Shown: in pieces, positions 1-8,709 of the stretch
Position numbering within the stretch: position 1 is the first letter of the stretch
Layout: each line of letters begins with the position of its first letter
Assembly: GCA_020638555.1 (NCBI GenBank)
Contig: JACKII010000001.1
Coordinates: 868,001-932,000 of the forward strand
Reading direction: 5' to 3'
DNA: 64,000 nucleotides
From: Alphaproteobacteria bacterium
GTDB taxonomy: Bacteria; Pseudomonadota; Alphaproteobacteria; Bin95
The notes under the pieces: model-generated
Told to the model about the DNA's origin: nothing
Seen by the model: only the letters and a program-made list of their open reading frames with translations
Databases searched by the model: none
Translations under genes and position numbers: made by a program

Positions 1-22
1 AATTCCTGGGGCGAGCGTCCGC

Positions 23-604
23 TCATGCGGGCACGGTCGATTGCATGGACGGACGGGCGTTGAAACCTTCGAACCACCGCGCCAGCTTCGGATGGCTCTC
101 GCGCCAGCCCCAGTCGGCGAAGCGGAAATCCAGATAGCCCAGCAGGCAGCCGGTACCGATCGCCGCAGCATCGATGCTGGCCAGCGCATCGGCTTCGCTC
201 TCCAGCGCGTCGAGCACGCGGTTGATGCGGTCCGTCTGCTGCTGGACCCAGCCATCCCAGCGGAACTCTTCCGGGCGGGCGAAGGTCTCGGTGCGCAGCA
301 GCAGCGCGGCGTCGATCCCGGCTTCGGCCAGGCTCTCGCGCCGGGACACGCCCCAATGGCCGGCCGGATAGAGCGGACCGCCGACGGATTCGTTCAGAAA
401 GCGCAGGATGATGCGGGAATCGAACAGGGCCTCGCCATTGTCTCGCACCAGCGCCGGCACTTTCTGCACCGGATTGACGGCCTTGATTTCGTCGCTGGCG
501 GGCGCGGCATTGAGGTAGGCAATCTGCTGTGCCAGCCCGAGCTCGGCCACCGCCACGCGGCACTTGCGGACATAGGGGGAGGTGGAACTGCCAATGAGCT
601 GCAT
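23..604 (-). CDS. Glutathione S-transferase family protein
   Basis: A 193-residue cytosolic protein with the two-domain GST layout. Residues 1 to about 75 are a thioredoxin-like domain opening with a SSTSPYVRK motif. It carries the cis-proline Pro50 in VPALV and the Asp62-Ser63 pair that normally binds the gamma-glutamyl end of glutathione. The rest is the all-helical domain, so the length is slightly short for the family (about 200). GSTs conjugate or reduce electrophiles with glutathione. The gene is transcribed divergently from the CaiB gene, with 147 bases between the two starts. The substrate is unknown. The family call is firm; the specific activity is not assignable. Confidence 0.9.
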   Translation of the reverse strand: MQLIGSSTSPYVRKCRVAVAELGLAQQIAYLNAAPASDEIKAVNPVQKVPALVRDNGEALFDSRIILRFLNESVGGPLYPAGHWGVSRRESLAEAGIDAALLLRTETFARPEEFRWDGWVQQQTDRINRVLDALESEADALASIDAAAIGTGCLLGYLDFRFADWGWRESHPKLARWFEGFNARPSMQSTVPA

Positions 605-751
605 CGGGGGTGTTTCCTTCGCAATTGCGCTTTGCGGACCGGTTTGGGCTTGCGGCCCGGGGTGGGGCCGTGGCTTCTTGGAAGAAATGTCTCATAGCAG
701 GGCCGGCGCGCAAGCGATACGCCCAAAGCAGCCTTCGAGAGGACCGATCCC

Positions 752-1960
752 ATGGCCGACCGCCTGTTCGAGGGGCTGGTGGTGCTGGACATTGCCAGCT
801 TCATCGCCGCCCCCGTTGCCACCACCTTCCTGGCCGATTTCGGCGCCAACGTCATCAAGATCGAGGCACCGGGCGGCGATGGCTACCGGGCGCTGCACGC
901 CGGCAACGGCATGCCGGACACCGGCGGGCAGGATTTCGCCTGGATGTGCGACAACCGTTCGAAGCGCGGCCTGTGCCTGGACCTGGTGAGCGAGAGCGGG
1001 CAGGACATCCTGCGCCGGCTGATCGCCAAGGCCGACGTGCTGGTGACCAATTTCCCCATGCCTGTGCGGCGCAAGCTGAAATTGATGTACGAGGACGTGG
1101 CGCCGCTGAACGACCGGCTGATTTATGCGAGCCTCACCGCCTATGGCGAGGAGGGGCCGGAGTCGGAACGCACCGGCTTCGACTCCACCGCGCTTTACGC
1201 CCGCACCGGCATGATGGACATGATGCGCGCGCCGGGCGTGGCGCCGGTGCGCTCGCTGCCGGGCATGGGCGACCATCCGACCGGCACGGCGCTCTATGGC
1301 GCGATCATGACCGGCCTCTACCGGCGCGAGCGGACCGGCAAGGGCAGCCATGTCTCCACCAGTCTGGTGGCGAACGGCATGTGGATGAACGGCTTCTACG
1401 CCCAGGCCGCCCTGATGGGCGCCCAGGTGGCCCTGCGCCCGCACCGGGACGACGCGCCGAACGCCGTCGCCAACCATTACTGCGCCAAGGACGGCCGCTG
1501 GTTCATCCTGGCGGTGCTGAACGAGGCGAAACAGGCGCCGCTGCTGTTCGAGGCCATGGGCCGGCCGGACCTGCTGGACGACCCCCGCTTCGCCGATCCG
1601 CAGGCGCGGCGCGAGAACTCGCTGGTGCTGACCAAGGTCATGGACGAGATTTTCGCCCGGCACGACTGGGCCTACTGGAAAGAGCATTTCGACCGGCTGG
1701 GCATCACCTATGGCCAGGTGGCCAAGATGGAAGACCTGGCCGGCGACGGGCAGTTGCGCCATGCCGGTGCGGTCGTGCCCGCCGACGGCGGCTTCGGCGC
1801 GGACTGGAGCGTCGGCACCCCGGTCCTGGTGCGGGACGAGGCCAAGCGACCGCCCGCGCCTGCGCCGGCGATCGGCCAGCACAATGCGGAAATCCTGGCC
1901 GAATTCGGGTACGCGCCGGCGGAGATCGCAGCGTTTGCGGCCGCGGGTGTGTTGAAGTGA
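752..1960 (+). CDS. CaiB/BaiF (family III) CoA-transferase
   Basis: A 402-residue protein of the family III CoA-transferases, which move CoA between carboxylic acids through an aspartyl-CoA thioester. The N-terminal Rossmann-like part has the typical LADFGANVIKIEAP stretch (residues 28-40). The predicted catalytic Asp174 sits in GMGDHPTGTAL, the position of Asp169 in formyl-CoA transferase. The C-terminal NAEILAEFGY tail is also typical. A GAGAGGA ribosome site lies just upstream of the ATG. The stop codon overlaps the GTG start of the next gene (GTGA), so the two are probably translated together. The acyl substrate is unknown. Confidence 0.93.
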   Translation: MADRLFEGLVVLDIASFIAAPVATTFLADFGANVIKIEAPGGDGYRALHAGNGMPDTGGQDFAWMCDNRSKRGLCLDLVSESGQDILRRLIAKADVLVTNFPMPVRRKLKLMYEDVAPLNDRLIYASLTAYGEEGPESERTGFDSTALYARTGMMDMMRAPGVAPVRSLPGMGDHPTGTALYGAIMTGLYRRERTGKGSHVSTSLVANGMWMNGFYAQAALMGAQVALRPHRDDAPNAVANHYCAKDGRWFILAVLNEAKQAPLLFEAMGRPDLLDDPRFADPQARRENSLVLTKVMDEIFARHDWAYWKEHFDRLGITYGQVAKMEDLAGDGQLRHAGAVVPADGGFGADWSVGTPVLVRDEAKRPPAPAPAIGQHNAEILAEFGYAPAEIAAFAAAGVLK

Positions 1961-3156
1961 ACAGCGTGGCGCCCGCAACCCGTGAGACCCTGCCGCTGCG
2001 CGGCGCCGGCCTGATCGCGCTGCTGACGGCGCTGGCGGCGCTCGGCCAGTTCGCTTCCAGCGTCTACCTGCCCTCCATGCCGGCGATGCAGACCGGGCTG
2101 GACGCCTCGCGCGGCGCGGTGCAGGCCACCATGACCGCCTATCTGGCGGCGTTCGCCATCTTCCAGATCGTCTACGGCCCGCTGGCGGACCGGTTCGGAC
2201 GGCGGCCCATCATGCTGCTGGGCGGCGTGCTGTTCGTGGTCGGCAGCCTGCTCTGTATGACCGCCCAGAGCATCGGCTTCGTCATTGTCGGCCGCATGGT
2301 GCAGGCCATGGGCGCTTGCGCCGGCGTCGTCGCCAGCCGCGCCGTCACCCGCGACCTGTTCGAGGGGCCGGAACTCAGCAAGGTCATGGCCGCCATCGCC
2401 ATGGCCTTTTCCGCCGTCCCGGCGGTGGCGCCGGTCATCGGCGGCGCCTTGCAGGAACTGATCGGCTGGCGCGCCAGCTTTGCCGCCGCCACCGGCTTCG
2501 GTGTGGTGGTGCTGCTGGCGGTGACCGTCTGGCTGCGCGAGACCAACCGCAGCACCAAGGTCCGCCTGAGCTTCGGCACCATCTGGAGCGGCTACCGCAC
2601 CGTCGCCGGCAATCCGCAGTTTCGCGCCTATGCCCTGACCACGGCGGCGACCATGGGCGGGCTGTTCGCCTTCCTGACCGGCGCGCCGGCGGTGGCGATC
2701 CAGGAGGCCGGGCTGTCGCCGATGGAATTCGGCCTTTATCCGGCGCTTTCGATTCCGGGCTTCATCATCAGCGGTACGTTGGTCCGCAAGTTGGTGGCGA
2801 AGACCGGCGACGCCTACCTGATGAAAGTGGGGGCGGCGGTGGCAGCGCTCGGCTGTCTCGCCATGCTGGCGATTGCCGCGGGCGGGCTGGTGACCGCCTG
2901 GAGCATGATGGTCTGCATGATGATCTTCGTCTGCGGCATGGGATTCGTGTTCTCGCTGGGGCATGCGGGCGCGCTGCGCCATTTCCCGGAGCGGGCGGGC
3001 GTGGCCTCCGGCCTGATGGGCGTGCTGCAACTGGGCTCGGCCGCGGTGTTTTCAGGCGTGGTGGCGGCCGTCGCCTCCTGGGGCGCGCTGGGGTTTGCCG
3101 CCGGCATGGCGGTGGCCGGCGTCGCGGCGTTCGTGTTCTCGCGCGGCTGTCGCTGA
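1957..3156 (+). CDS. Bcr/CflA-type MFS efflux transporter
   Basis: A 399-residue integral membrane protein with about 12 hydrophobic segments. The MFS motif A (GPLADRFGRRP) follows the second segment, and the ending resembles Bcr/CflA drug-proton antiporters. The frame is open far upstream, but the natural start is the GTG at 1957, which overlaps the CaiB stop by four bases. The upstream part of the frame is only the CaiB gene read out of phase. These pumps export small molecules such as bicyclomycin or sulfonamides. The substrate here is unknown; the coupling to a CoA-transferase may mean export of a pathway product. Confidence 0.88.
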   Translation: MNSVAPATRETLPLRGAGLIALLTALAALGQFASSVYLPSMPAMQTGLDASRGAVQATMTAYLAAFAIFQIVYGPLADRFGRRPIMLLGGVLFVVGSLLCMTAQSIGFVIVGRMVQAMGACAGVVASRAVTRDLFEGPELSKVMAAIAMAFSAVPAVAPVIGGALQELIGWRASFAAATGFGVVVLLAVTVWLRETNRSTKVRLSFGTIWSGYRTVAGNPQFRAYALTTAATMGGLFAFLTGAPAVAIQEAGLSPMEFGLYPALSIPGFIISGTLVRKLVAKTGDAYLMKVGAAVAALGCLAMLAIAAGGLVTAWSMMVCMMIFVCGMGFVFSLGHAGALRHFPERAGVASGLMGVLQLGSAAVFSGVVAAVASWGALGFAAGMAVAGVAAFVFSRGCR

Positions 3157-3228
3157 GACCGTCCGGCATCCTGTGGCTTGCCGGGGGGCAGCGTTAACCT
3201 CCTGTTAGGGTCAATCCGCGGTTAATCA

Positions 3229-3253
3229 CCCGACGCCCAAGACGGGCGTCGGG
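3229..3253 (+). promoter_or_regulatory. Hairpin overlapping the ribosome binding site
   Basis: A perfect 10-bp inverted repeat, CCCGACGCCC (3229-3238) and GGGCGTCGGG (3244-3253), with a 5-base loop. The 3' arm runs into the GGGAGAGG ribosome site (3251-3258) of the lipoprotein gene starting at 3262. If it folds in mRNA it would partly hide the ribosome site. There is no T-run, so it is not a terminator. Confidence 0.5.
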
Positions 3254-3261
3254 AGAGGCCC

Positions 3262-3971
3262 ATGCTGCCGGTCCGCCGCCGGTTCCTTGCCGCTGTGTTG
3301 TTGCTGGCGCTGGGCGCCTGTGCCGCCGAAACGGCGCGCGAGGCTCCGAGCCTCCGCCAGGCGGGCGGGCCGCCGCGGGTCGCGGTGTTGCCGCCGGACC
3401 TCAGCCTGGCGCGCCTGACCGCCGGCGGCACCCGCCAGCCGGTCGCTGCCTGGACGCTGGCGGCGGAGCGCAACCTGACGCTGGGCCTGATGGCGGCGAT
3501 CCGCGAGCGGGGCGGTCGCGCCGAGCCTGCGCCGCACGACCTCTGGGCCGAGCCGGACCTGCAAGCCGTGCGCCGGCTCTATGGCCGCGTCGCCGCGGCA
3601 ATCCTCGCCCACCGGTTCGGCCGCCGCGGCGACCGCCTGCCGGCCAAGGCCGGCCCGCTCGGCTGGAGCCTGGGGGAGGCGGCGGCACCGCTTCGCCACC
3701 GGCTGGCCGGTGCGGACTATGCGCTGTTCGTCACCCTGGACGACAGCTATGCCAGCGGCGGCCGCCGGGCACTGGCGGTGGCGGAAATGCTGCTGTTCCT
3801 GGTGCCCGCCACCTGGCCGAGTGGCGCCCAGGCCGGGCTGGCGACGCTGGTCGACCTGCGCACCGGCGCCGTCGTCTGGGCGTCGCACATCGACCGCGCC
3901 AGCGGCGACCTGCGGACCCCGGACGCGGCGCGGAGACCGCCGCCGCCCTGCTGCGGGACCTGCCGCTGTGA
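3262..3971 (+). CDS. Small exported lipoprotein, probable single-base frameshift
   Basis: The product starts with a lipoprotein signal (arginine-rich start, hydrophobic core, LGAC lipobox with Cys near residue 20). The remaining roughly 215 residues are not recognised. They include VAVLPPDLSLARL near the start and LVDLRTGAVVWA near the end, a pattern common in uncharacterised lipoproteins that form mixed alpha/beta domains. After about 3936 the frame appears to lose one base. Restoring one G or C near 3936-3945 gives a natural ending (ETAAALLRDLPL, stop 3969-3971) that overlaps the next lipoprotein start by GTGA. With the repair it would be 236 residues. As written, the frame stays open to 5115 and fuses with the peptidase. 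Confidence 0.6.
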
Positions 3972-5115
3972 GGCGCGGTCCGGCCCTTCTGGCCGCGCTG
4001 GCGCTGGCCGGCTGCACCGCGCGCGGCCGCCGGCGCTGGAGCCGCAGGCGCGCCCGCCGGTGGCGGCGGACGAAGCGGGCCACTGGCTCGTCGCCGACCG
4101 GATGGAGCAGGCCTTGCGGAACGCCCCGGACCGCATCCGCGACCCGGCGCTGACGGCCTATGCGGAGGGCGTGGCCTGCCGGCTCGCCGGCCCCTATTGC
4201 CCGGATATCCGGGTCTATCTGGTGCGCCGGGCCGGCTTCAACGCTGGCATGTTGCCGAACGGCACGCTGATCCTGCGATCCGGCCTGTTGCTGCGGCTCG
4301 CCGACGAGGCGCAACTGGCGGCGGTGATCGGCCACGAACTGGGCCACTACATTCACCGGGACACGTTCGCGCAAGCCGAGCGGGCGCGGCAACTGGGCGA
4401 TCTGACCGCCTGGATGGGGCTGTTCGGCCTGGCGCTGGGGGTGGCGGGCGGCACTGGCGCATGGCAGGCCGGGGTGGAACTGGACCGGCTCGCCTATGGC
4501 CGCGACCAGGAGCGCGTCGCCGATGCGTTCGGGCTGGAGCGCATGGCCGCCGCGGGCTACGACCCCGCCGCCGGTGCGGAGGTCTGGACGCTGGTACAGG
4601 CCGAGGCTGAGGCGAGCGGTGCCAGCGCGGCGGGCCGGCTGCTCGCCACCCATCCGGCACCGGCGGAGCGGCGGCAGCGGCTGACCGAGGCCGCGGCCGG
4701 CTTGCCGGGCAGCGCCGACCGGCGCCGCGGACGGGCGGCCTATCGCGCCGCTCTCGCCCCCTATCGCGCCGCCTTTCTGGCCGACGAGGTGCGCCTGCGC
4801 CAGCCGACCGCGACCCTGGTGCTGTTCCGCCATCTGGCCGCGCGCGACGGTCTGGACGGGCAACTGGCCTTTGCCTGGGGCGAGGTCTACCGCTTGCGCG
4901 GCTGGAAGGGCGACCGGGAAAAGGCGCTTGCCCGCTATGCCAAGGCCCTGGCCTTCGCCGACGCGCCGGCGGAGACGCACCGCTCCATCGGCCTGGTGCG
5001 CCGGGCGCTGGGCCAGAGCCGCGGCGCGCGCTTCGCCTTCGAGCGGTATCTGGCGCGCGCGCCGCGGGCAACGGACCGGGCGGTGGTCGCGGCCTATATC
5101 GCCGGGACGCTCTGA
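3968..5115 (+). CDS. M48-family metalloprotease, lipoprotein, probable frameshift
   Basis: A Zn-dependent peptidase of the M48 (HtpX/BepA/LoiP-like) group. The zinc motif HELGH lies in AAVIGHELGHYIHRD, and the third ligand Glu in YGRDQERVADAFGLE. The last 120 residues look like tetratricopeptide helices, as in BepA. The true start is probably the GTG at 3968, giving VRRGPALLAALALAGC, a lipoprotein signal in a different frame. One base seems to be missing near 4018-4030; restoring it yields 382 residues. Read literally, the catalytic domain is continuous with the upstream lipoprotein frame as one 617-residue protein with a nonsense-looking arginine/proline linker. The family is certain; the start and frame are inferred. 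A role in envelope protein quality control is typical of such lipoproteins. Confidence 0.8.
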
Positions 5116-5146
5116 GCCATGCGATGGCAGCGAGCCATGCGATGGC
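5114..5146 (+). repeat. 18-bp duplication at a gene start
   Basis: GAGCCATGCGATGGC occurs at 5114-5128 and again at 5132-5146, an 18-base period that stays in frame. It creates two equivalent ATG starts (5119 and 5137) for the next gene, encoding MRWQRA then MRWRFL. Confidence 0.85.
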
Positions 5147-5712
5147 GATTCCTCGCGGTGGCGGTGTTTCTCCTGGCGGTGGCCGGTTGTGCCCGCATCG
5201 CCGCGGTCGGGCCGGAGCGCGAGCCGGTCGGCCAGGGGTTGAGCGTGGCCGGTGGGGCCGGCTGGAACCGGCTGCCGGCGGAGGCTTTCGGGGCCGACCG
5301 GGCCTGGACCCGGGACGGGCCGGGGCTCGACCGGCTGCTGTTCGTGGCCGGGCGGGGCGAGGGCGAACCGTTGCTGACGCATCGGCGCGAACGGCGCTCG
5401 CTGCTGCTGCGGGCGACCATGACCCCCAGCGAGGTGATGGAGCTCTGGAGCACCGAACTGGCGCTGCGCGGCGGGCGGCAGGTGACCGTCGGCGGGTTGA
5501 TGCCGGCGGCGTTCGCCGGTCGGCCCGGCTTCCGCTTCCAGTATGCCTTTGCCGGCGCCGACGGGCTGGTGTTCGACGGCTATGCCGCCGGCGCGATGGT
5601 GGCGGGGCGTCTCTACCTGATCGCCTTCACCGCCACCCGCGACCACGGTTTCGCCGCCCACTGGCCCGCCGTGGCCGCCCTGTTGCGCTCCGCGCGGATC
5701 GGGCCGGGGTGA
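5119..5712 (+). CDS. Hypothetical lipoprotein
   Basis: A 197-residue protein (191 from the second ATG at 5137) with a strong lipoprotein signal, MRWRFLAVAVFLLAVAGC. The mature part is not recognised by family. It contains about 170 residues with several glycine-rich turns and the stretch TPSEVMELWSTELALRGG, and reads like a compact outer-membrane-associated beta domain. It begins four bases after the M48 peptidase stop, so the three exported proteins from 3262 to 5712 form one transcription unit and probably act together at the cell envelope. No function is assigned. Confidence 0.75.
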   Translation: MRWQRAMRWRFLAVAVFLLAVAGCARIAAVGPEREPVGQGLSVAGGAGWNRLPAEAFGADRAWTRDGPGLDRLLFVAGRGEGEPLLTHRRERRSLLLRATMTPSEVMELWSTELALRGGRQVTVGGLMPAAFAGRPGFRFQYAFAGADGLVFDGYAAGAMVAGRLYLIAFTATRDHGFAAHWPAVAALLRSARIGPG

Positions 5713-5983
5713 AAAGCGACGAACGGGAAGCGGGGCGGGCCGAGCCTCGCGATTTGCGAACGAAAACCGCGCCACCGGTGGCGCCGCATCCATGCTCGCG
5801 GACCTGGTCCCGCGGCGTCAGCGGGCTTTTCCCCGGCGCGAATGGTCTTTAAGCTGTTCGCTTGGAATTCTTCCCTTGTCGCAGAGGCTTGGCGCCTTGC
5901 AGGTTCGATTGCACCCGGTCTTGTGGTTTGTCGCGCTGCCCCAACGGGGTGGCGGGCCCGTGCGCTGAGGGGAGCCGGCGCGC

Positions 5984-7267
5984 ATGCGGCACACCATCGG
6001 CGGCCTCGCGGCCCTGTTTCTGGGGGCCGGCCTGCTGTTGCTGGGCCATGGCCTGCTGACGACGCTGCTGGCGGTCCGGGCCAATCTGGAAGGCTTTCCG
6101 GACACCCTGATCGGCGGTATCGGGACGGCCTATTACGCCGGCTTTTTTGCCGGCTGCGTGTTCCTGCCGCCACTGATGCGCCGGGTCGGCCATATCCGCA
6201 TGTTCAGCGCCGCCGGCGCCCTGGTCGCCGCCGCGGCCCTGGGGCTCGGCCTGTTCGTCGAGCCCTGGACCTGGCTGCCGGTGCGGTTCTGCACCGGCTT
6301 CGCCATGGCGACCATGTTCATGGCGGTGGAAAGCTGGCTCAATGTCCGTGCCACCAACGCGACGCGCGGCCGGGTGATCGGCATCTATATGGTCATCAAT
6401 CTGGGCGCGGCGACCGCGGCCCAACAGGGCTTGCGCCTGGCCCTGCCGGGCGGGCTGGACCTGTTCGCCATCGCCGCGCTGCTGGTCTGCCTCGGCCTGT
6501 TGCCGGTGGCGCTGACCCGCAGCGAGCAACCGCCGACGCCGCCCTCGGTGCGGCTGGACCTGCGGCGGCTGGTGCGCCTGTCGCCCATGGGTACGGTCGG
6601 CGTGTTCCTCTCCGGCCTGATCACCTCGCCCTTCTGGACGCTGGGGGCGGTCTATGCGCAGCGCCAGGGGTTCGACCTGGCGACGACGACGGTGTTTCTC
6701 AGCACGGTGATCCTGGGCGGCATGGCGATGCAATGGCCGCTCGGCTGGCTGTCGGACCGGGTCGACCGGCGGGCGGTGCTGATCGGCGTGTTCGGGCTGG
6801 TGGCGCTGGTCTCGGCGACGCTGGCGGCCTCGTCCTGGTTGCCGTTCGTCCTGCCGTTTTCCGCCTGGCTGGGCCTGGCGGCGGCGTTCGGCGGCACGGC
6901 GTTCTGCGTGAACGCGCTGTGCGTCAGCCATGTCAACGACCTGATGGGCGATGGCGACCGCATCAGCGTCAGCGCCGGCCTGCTGCTGCTGTTCGGCGCC
7001 GGTGCGATCGTCAGCCCGGTGCTGGCCGGCTTTACCATGGCCGAGTTCGGGCCGGGCGGAATGTTCGGCCAGATCGCCGTGGTTGCCGCCTTCGGCATGC
7101 TGTTCGCCGCGATCCGGCGCCGGGCCCGGCCGGCGCCGCCGGACGCGCAGAAAGAGCCGTTCGTCGCCGTGCCGCGCACCACACCCGCCGCCATTCCGCT
7201 CGACCCGCGCGTATCCGCGGAGGAGGCCGGGTTCGAGGACGTTCCGCTGGCCGATACCGGCGCTTGA
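5984..7267 (+). CDS. MFS transporter, YcaD-like
   Basis: A 427-residue membrane protein with 12 predicted segments. The first helices (LLLLGHGLLTTLLAVR, GTAYYAGFFAGC) and the mid-sequence GRVIGIYMVINLGAATAAQQ resemble the YcaD branch of the major facilitator superfamily. About 45 hydrophilic residues form a cytoplasmic C-terminal tail. The 271 bases before it (5713-5983) hold no gene that I can support. The selA start lies 32 bases after its stop, so it may be co-transcribed with selAB, but there is no evidence that it carries selenium compounds. Substrate unknown. Confidence 0.85.
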   Translation: MRHTIGGLAALFLGAGLLLLGHGLLTTLLAVRANLEGFPDTLIGGIGTAYYAGFFAGCVFLPPLMRRVGHIRMFSAAGALVAAAALGLGLFVEPWTWLPVRFCTGFAMATMFMAVESWLNVRATNATRGRVIGIYMVINLGAATAAQQGLRLALPGGLDLFAIAALLVCLGLLPVALTRSEQPPTPPSVRLDLRRLVRLSPMGTVGVFLSGLITSPFWTLGAVYAQRQGFDLATTTVFLSTVILGGMAMQWPLGWLSDRVDRRAVLIGVFGLVALVSATLAASSWLPFVLPFSAWLGLAAAFGGTAFCVNALCVSHVNDLMGDGDRISVSAGLLLLFGAGAIVSPVLAGFTMAEFGPGGMFGQIAVVAAFGMLFAAIRRRARPAPPDAQKEPFVAVPRTTPAAIPLDPRVSAEEAGFEDVPLADTGA

Positions 7268-7299
7268 CGTCCCGGGGTGGCTCTCTACTTACTAGCGCC

Positions 7300-8709
7300 A
7301 TGTCGAACAAAACCGCGCCGAACAAAACCGCTTCTGCCCTGCGCCTGCCCTCCGTCGAACGCCTGCTGTCCGAGCCGGCGATTGCCGCCCTGGCCGGCCC
7401 TTATGGCCGCCGCCCGCTGGTCGCGGCGGTGCGCGCGGCGCTGGACGAGGCGCGGGCGGCCGGCGCGTTCGATGCCGACGCCCTGCCGGACGCTCTCTCG
7501 CGCCGGCTGGCGGCGCGGCAGGCCATCGGCCTCAAGGCGGTCTACAATCTGACCGGTACGGTGTTGCACACCAATCTGGGCCGCGCGCCGCTGGCCGAGG
7601 AGGCGATCCGGGCCATGGTCGCCGCTGCCGGCGCGTCCGCCGTGGAGTTCGACCTGGCCAAGGGCCGGCGCGGCGAGCGGGACGCGCATGTGGAACGCTG
7701 GCTCTGCGAACTGACCGGCGCGGAGGCGGCGCTGGTGGTCAACAACAACGCCGCCGCGGTGCTGCTAGCCCTGAACGCGCTTGCCAGCGGCAAGGCGGTG
7801 CCGGTCAGCCGCGGCGAATTGGTGGAGATCGGCGGCGCCTTCCGCGTGCCGGACGTGATGAAGCGGGCCGGTGCCCGGCTGGTGGAGGTCGGCACCACCA
7901 ACCGCACCCACCTGAAGGACTACGCCGAGGCCATTGAAACCGAAACCGAGCCCAGGACCGGCGCGCTGATGACGGTGCATCCCTCGAATTATGCGATCCA
8001 GGGCTTTACCGCCAAGCCGCCGCCGCGCGAGATCGCGGCGCTGGCGCACGCGCACGGCCTGCCTTTCATCGACGACCTGGGCTCGGGCGCGCTGATCGAC
8101 ATGGCGGCGCTGGGCCTGCCGGCGGAGCGGACCGCGGCGGAGGCACTGGCCGACGGCGCCGACATCGTCACCTTCAGCGGCGACAAGCTGCTGGGCGGGC
8201 CGCAGGCGGGCCTGGTGGTCGGCCGCAAGGACCTGGTGGAGAAGCTGCGGCGCAACCCGCTGAAGCGGGCCATGCGCCTCGACAAGGTGATGCTGGCCGC
8301 GCTGGAGGCGACGCTGGCGCTCTATGACGACCCGGAACGGGCGGCGCGGCGCATTCCCTCGCTGCGCCTGCTGACCCGGCCGGCGGCGGAGATCCGCGAC
8401 CTGGCCGAGCGGCTGGCGCCGGGGTTTGCGGCGGCGGTGGGCGACGGCTTCGCGGTCGGCGTCGAGGATTGCCAGAGCCAGATCGGCTCCGGCGCGCTGC
8501 CGGTGGACCTGCTGCCGAGCGCCGCCCTGGTGGCGCGGCCGGTGGCGGCGAAAGGCAGCGGCCGGGCGTTGCAGCGCCTGGCGGCGGCGCTGCGCGCGCT
8601 GCCGCGGCCGGTGGTGGGCCGGCTGGCGGACGACGCCCTCTGGCTCGACCTGCGCTGCCTGGAGGACAAGGCCGGGTTCGCGGCACAGTTGCGGGAGTTG
8701 CGGCCATGA
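7300..8709 (+). CDS. selA: L-seryl-tRNA(Sec) selenium transferase
   Basis: SelA is a PLP enzyme that converts seryl-tRNA(Sec) to selenocysteinyl-tRNA(Sec) using selenophosphate. The protein has 469 residues, close to the E. coli enzyme. The PLP-binding Lys296 lies in FSGDKLLGGPQAG, matching the E. coli position. The N-terminal region has LPSVERLL and the conserved YNLTGTVLHTNLGRAPL block (residues 82-98). The ATG at 7300 was chosen because it precedes the conserved LPSVERLL by the usual distance; the frame is open much further upstream. The selB start overlaps its stop by ATGA. Confidence 0.97.
   Translation: MSNKTAPNKTASALRLPSVERLLSEPAIAALAGPYGRRPLVAAVRAALDEARAAGAFDADALPDALSRRLAARQAIGLKAVYNLTGTVLHTNLGRAPLAEEAIRAMVAAAGASAVEFDLAKGRRGERDAHVERWLCELTGAEAALVVNNNAAAVLLALNALASGKAVPVSRGELVEIGGAFRVPDVMKRAGARLVEVGTTNRTHLKDYAEAIETETEPRTGALMTVHPSNYAIQGFTAKPPPREIAALAHAHGLPFIDDLGSGALIDMAALGLPAERTAAEALADGADIVTFSGDKLLGGPQAGLVVGRKDLVEKLRRNPLKRAMRLDKVMLAALEATLALYDDPERAARRIPSLRLLTRPAAEIRDLAERLAPGFAAAVGDGFAVGVEDCQSQIGSGALPVDLLPSAALVARPVAAKGSGRALQRLAAALRALPRPVVGRLADDALWLDLRCLEDKAGFAAQLRELRP

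Noticed and set aside
610..3156. A continuous 848-codon frame spanning the CaiB and Bcr/CflA genes
   Set aside because: The first 450 codons are arginine/glycine-rich out-of-phase reading of CaiB; the real transporter starts at the GTG 1957.
3226..5793. Long antisense frame (855 codons) opposite the lipoprotein and protease genes
   Set aside because: Composition is that of a high-GC shadow frame, with no recognisable domain or start signals; the plus strand holds HELGH and lipobox motifs.
5895..5965. Possible tRNA-Sec (GCAGGTTCGATTGCAC resembles a T-arm) upstream of selA
   Set aside because: Only a 4-bp stem forms, and I could find no matching acceptor stem, anticodon arm or TCA anticodon at the expected distance.
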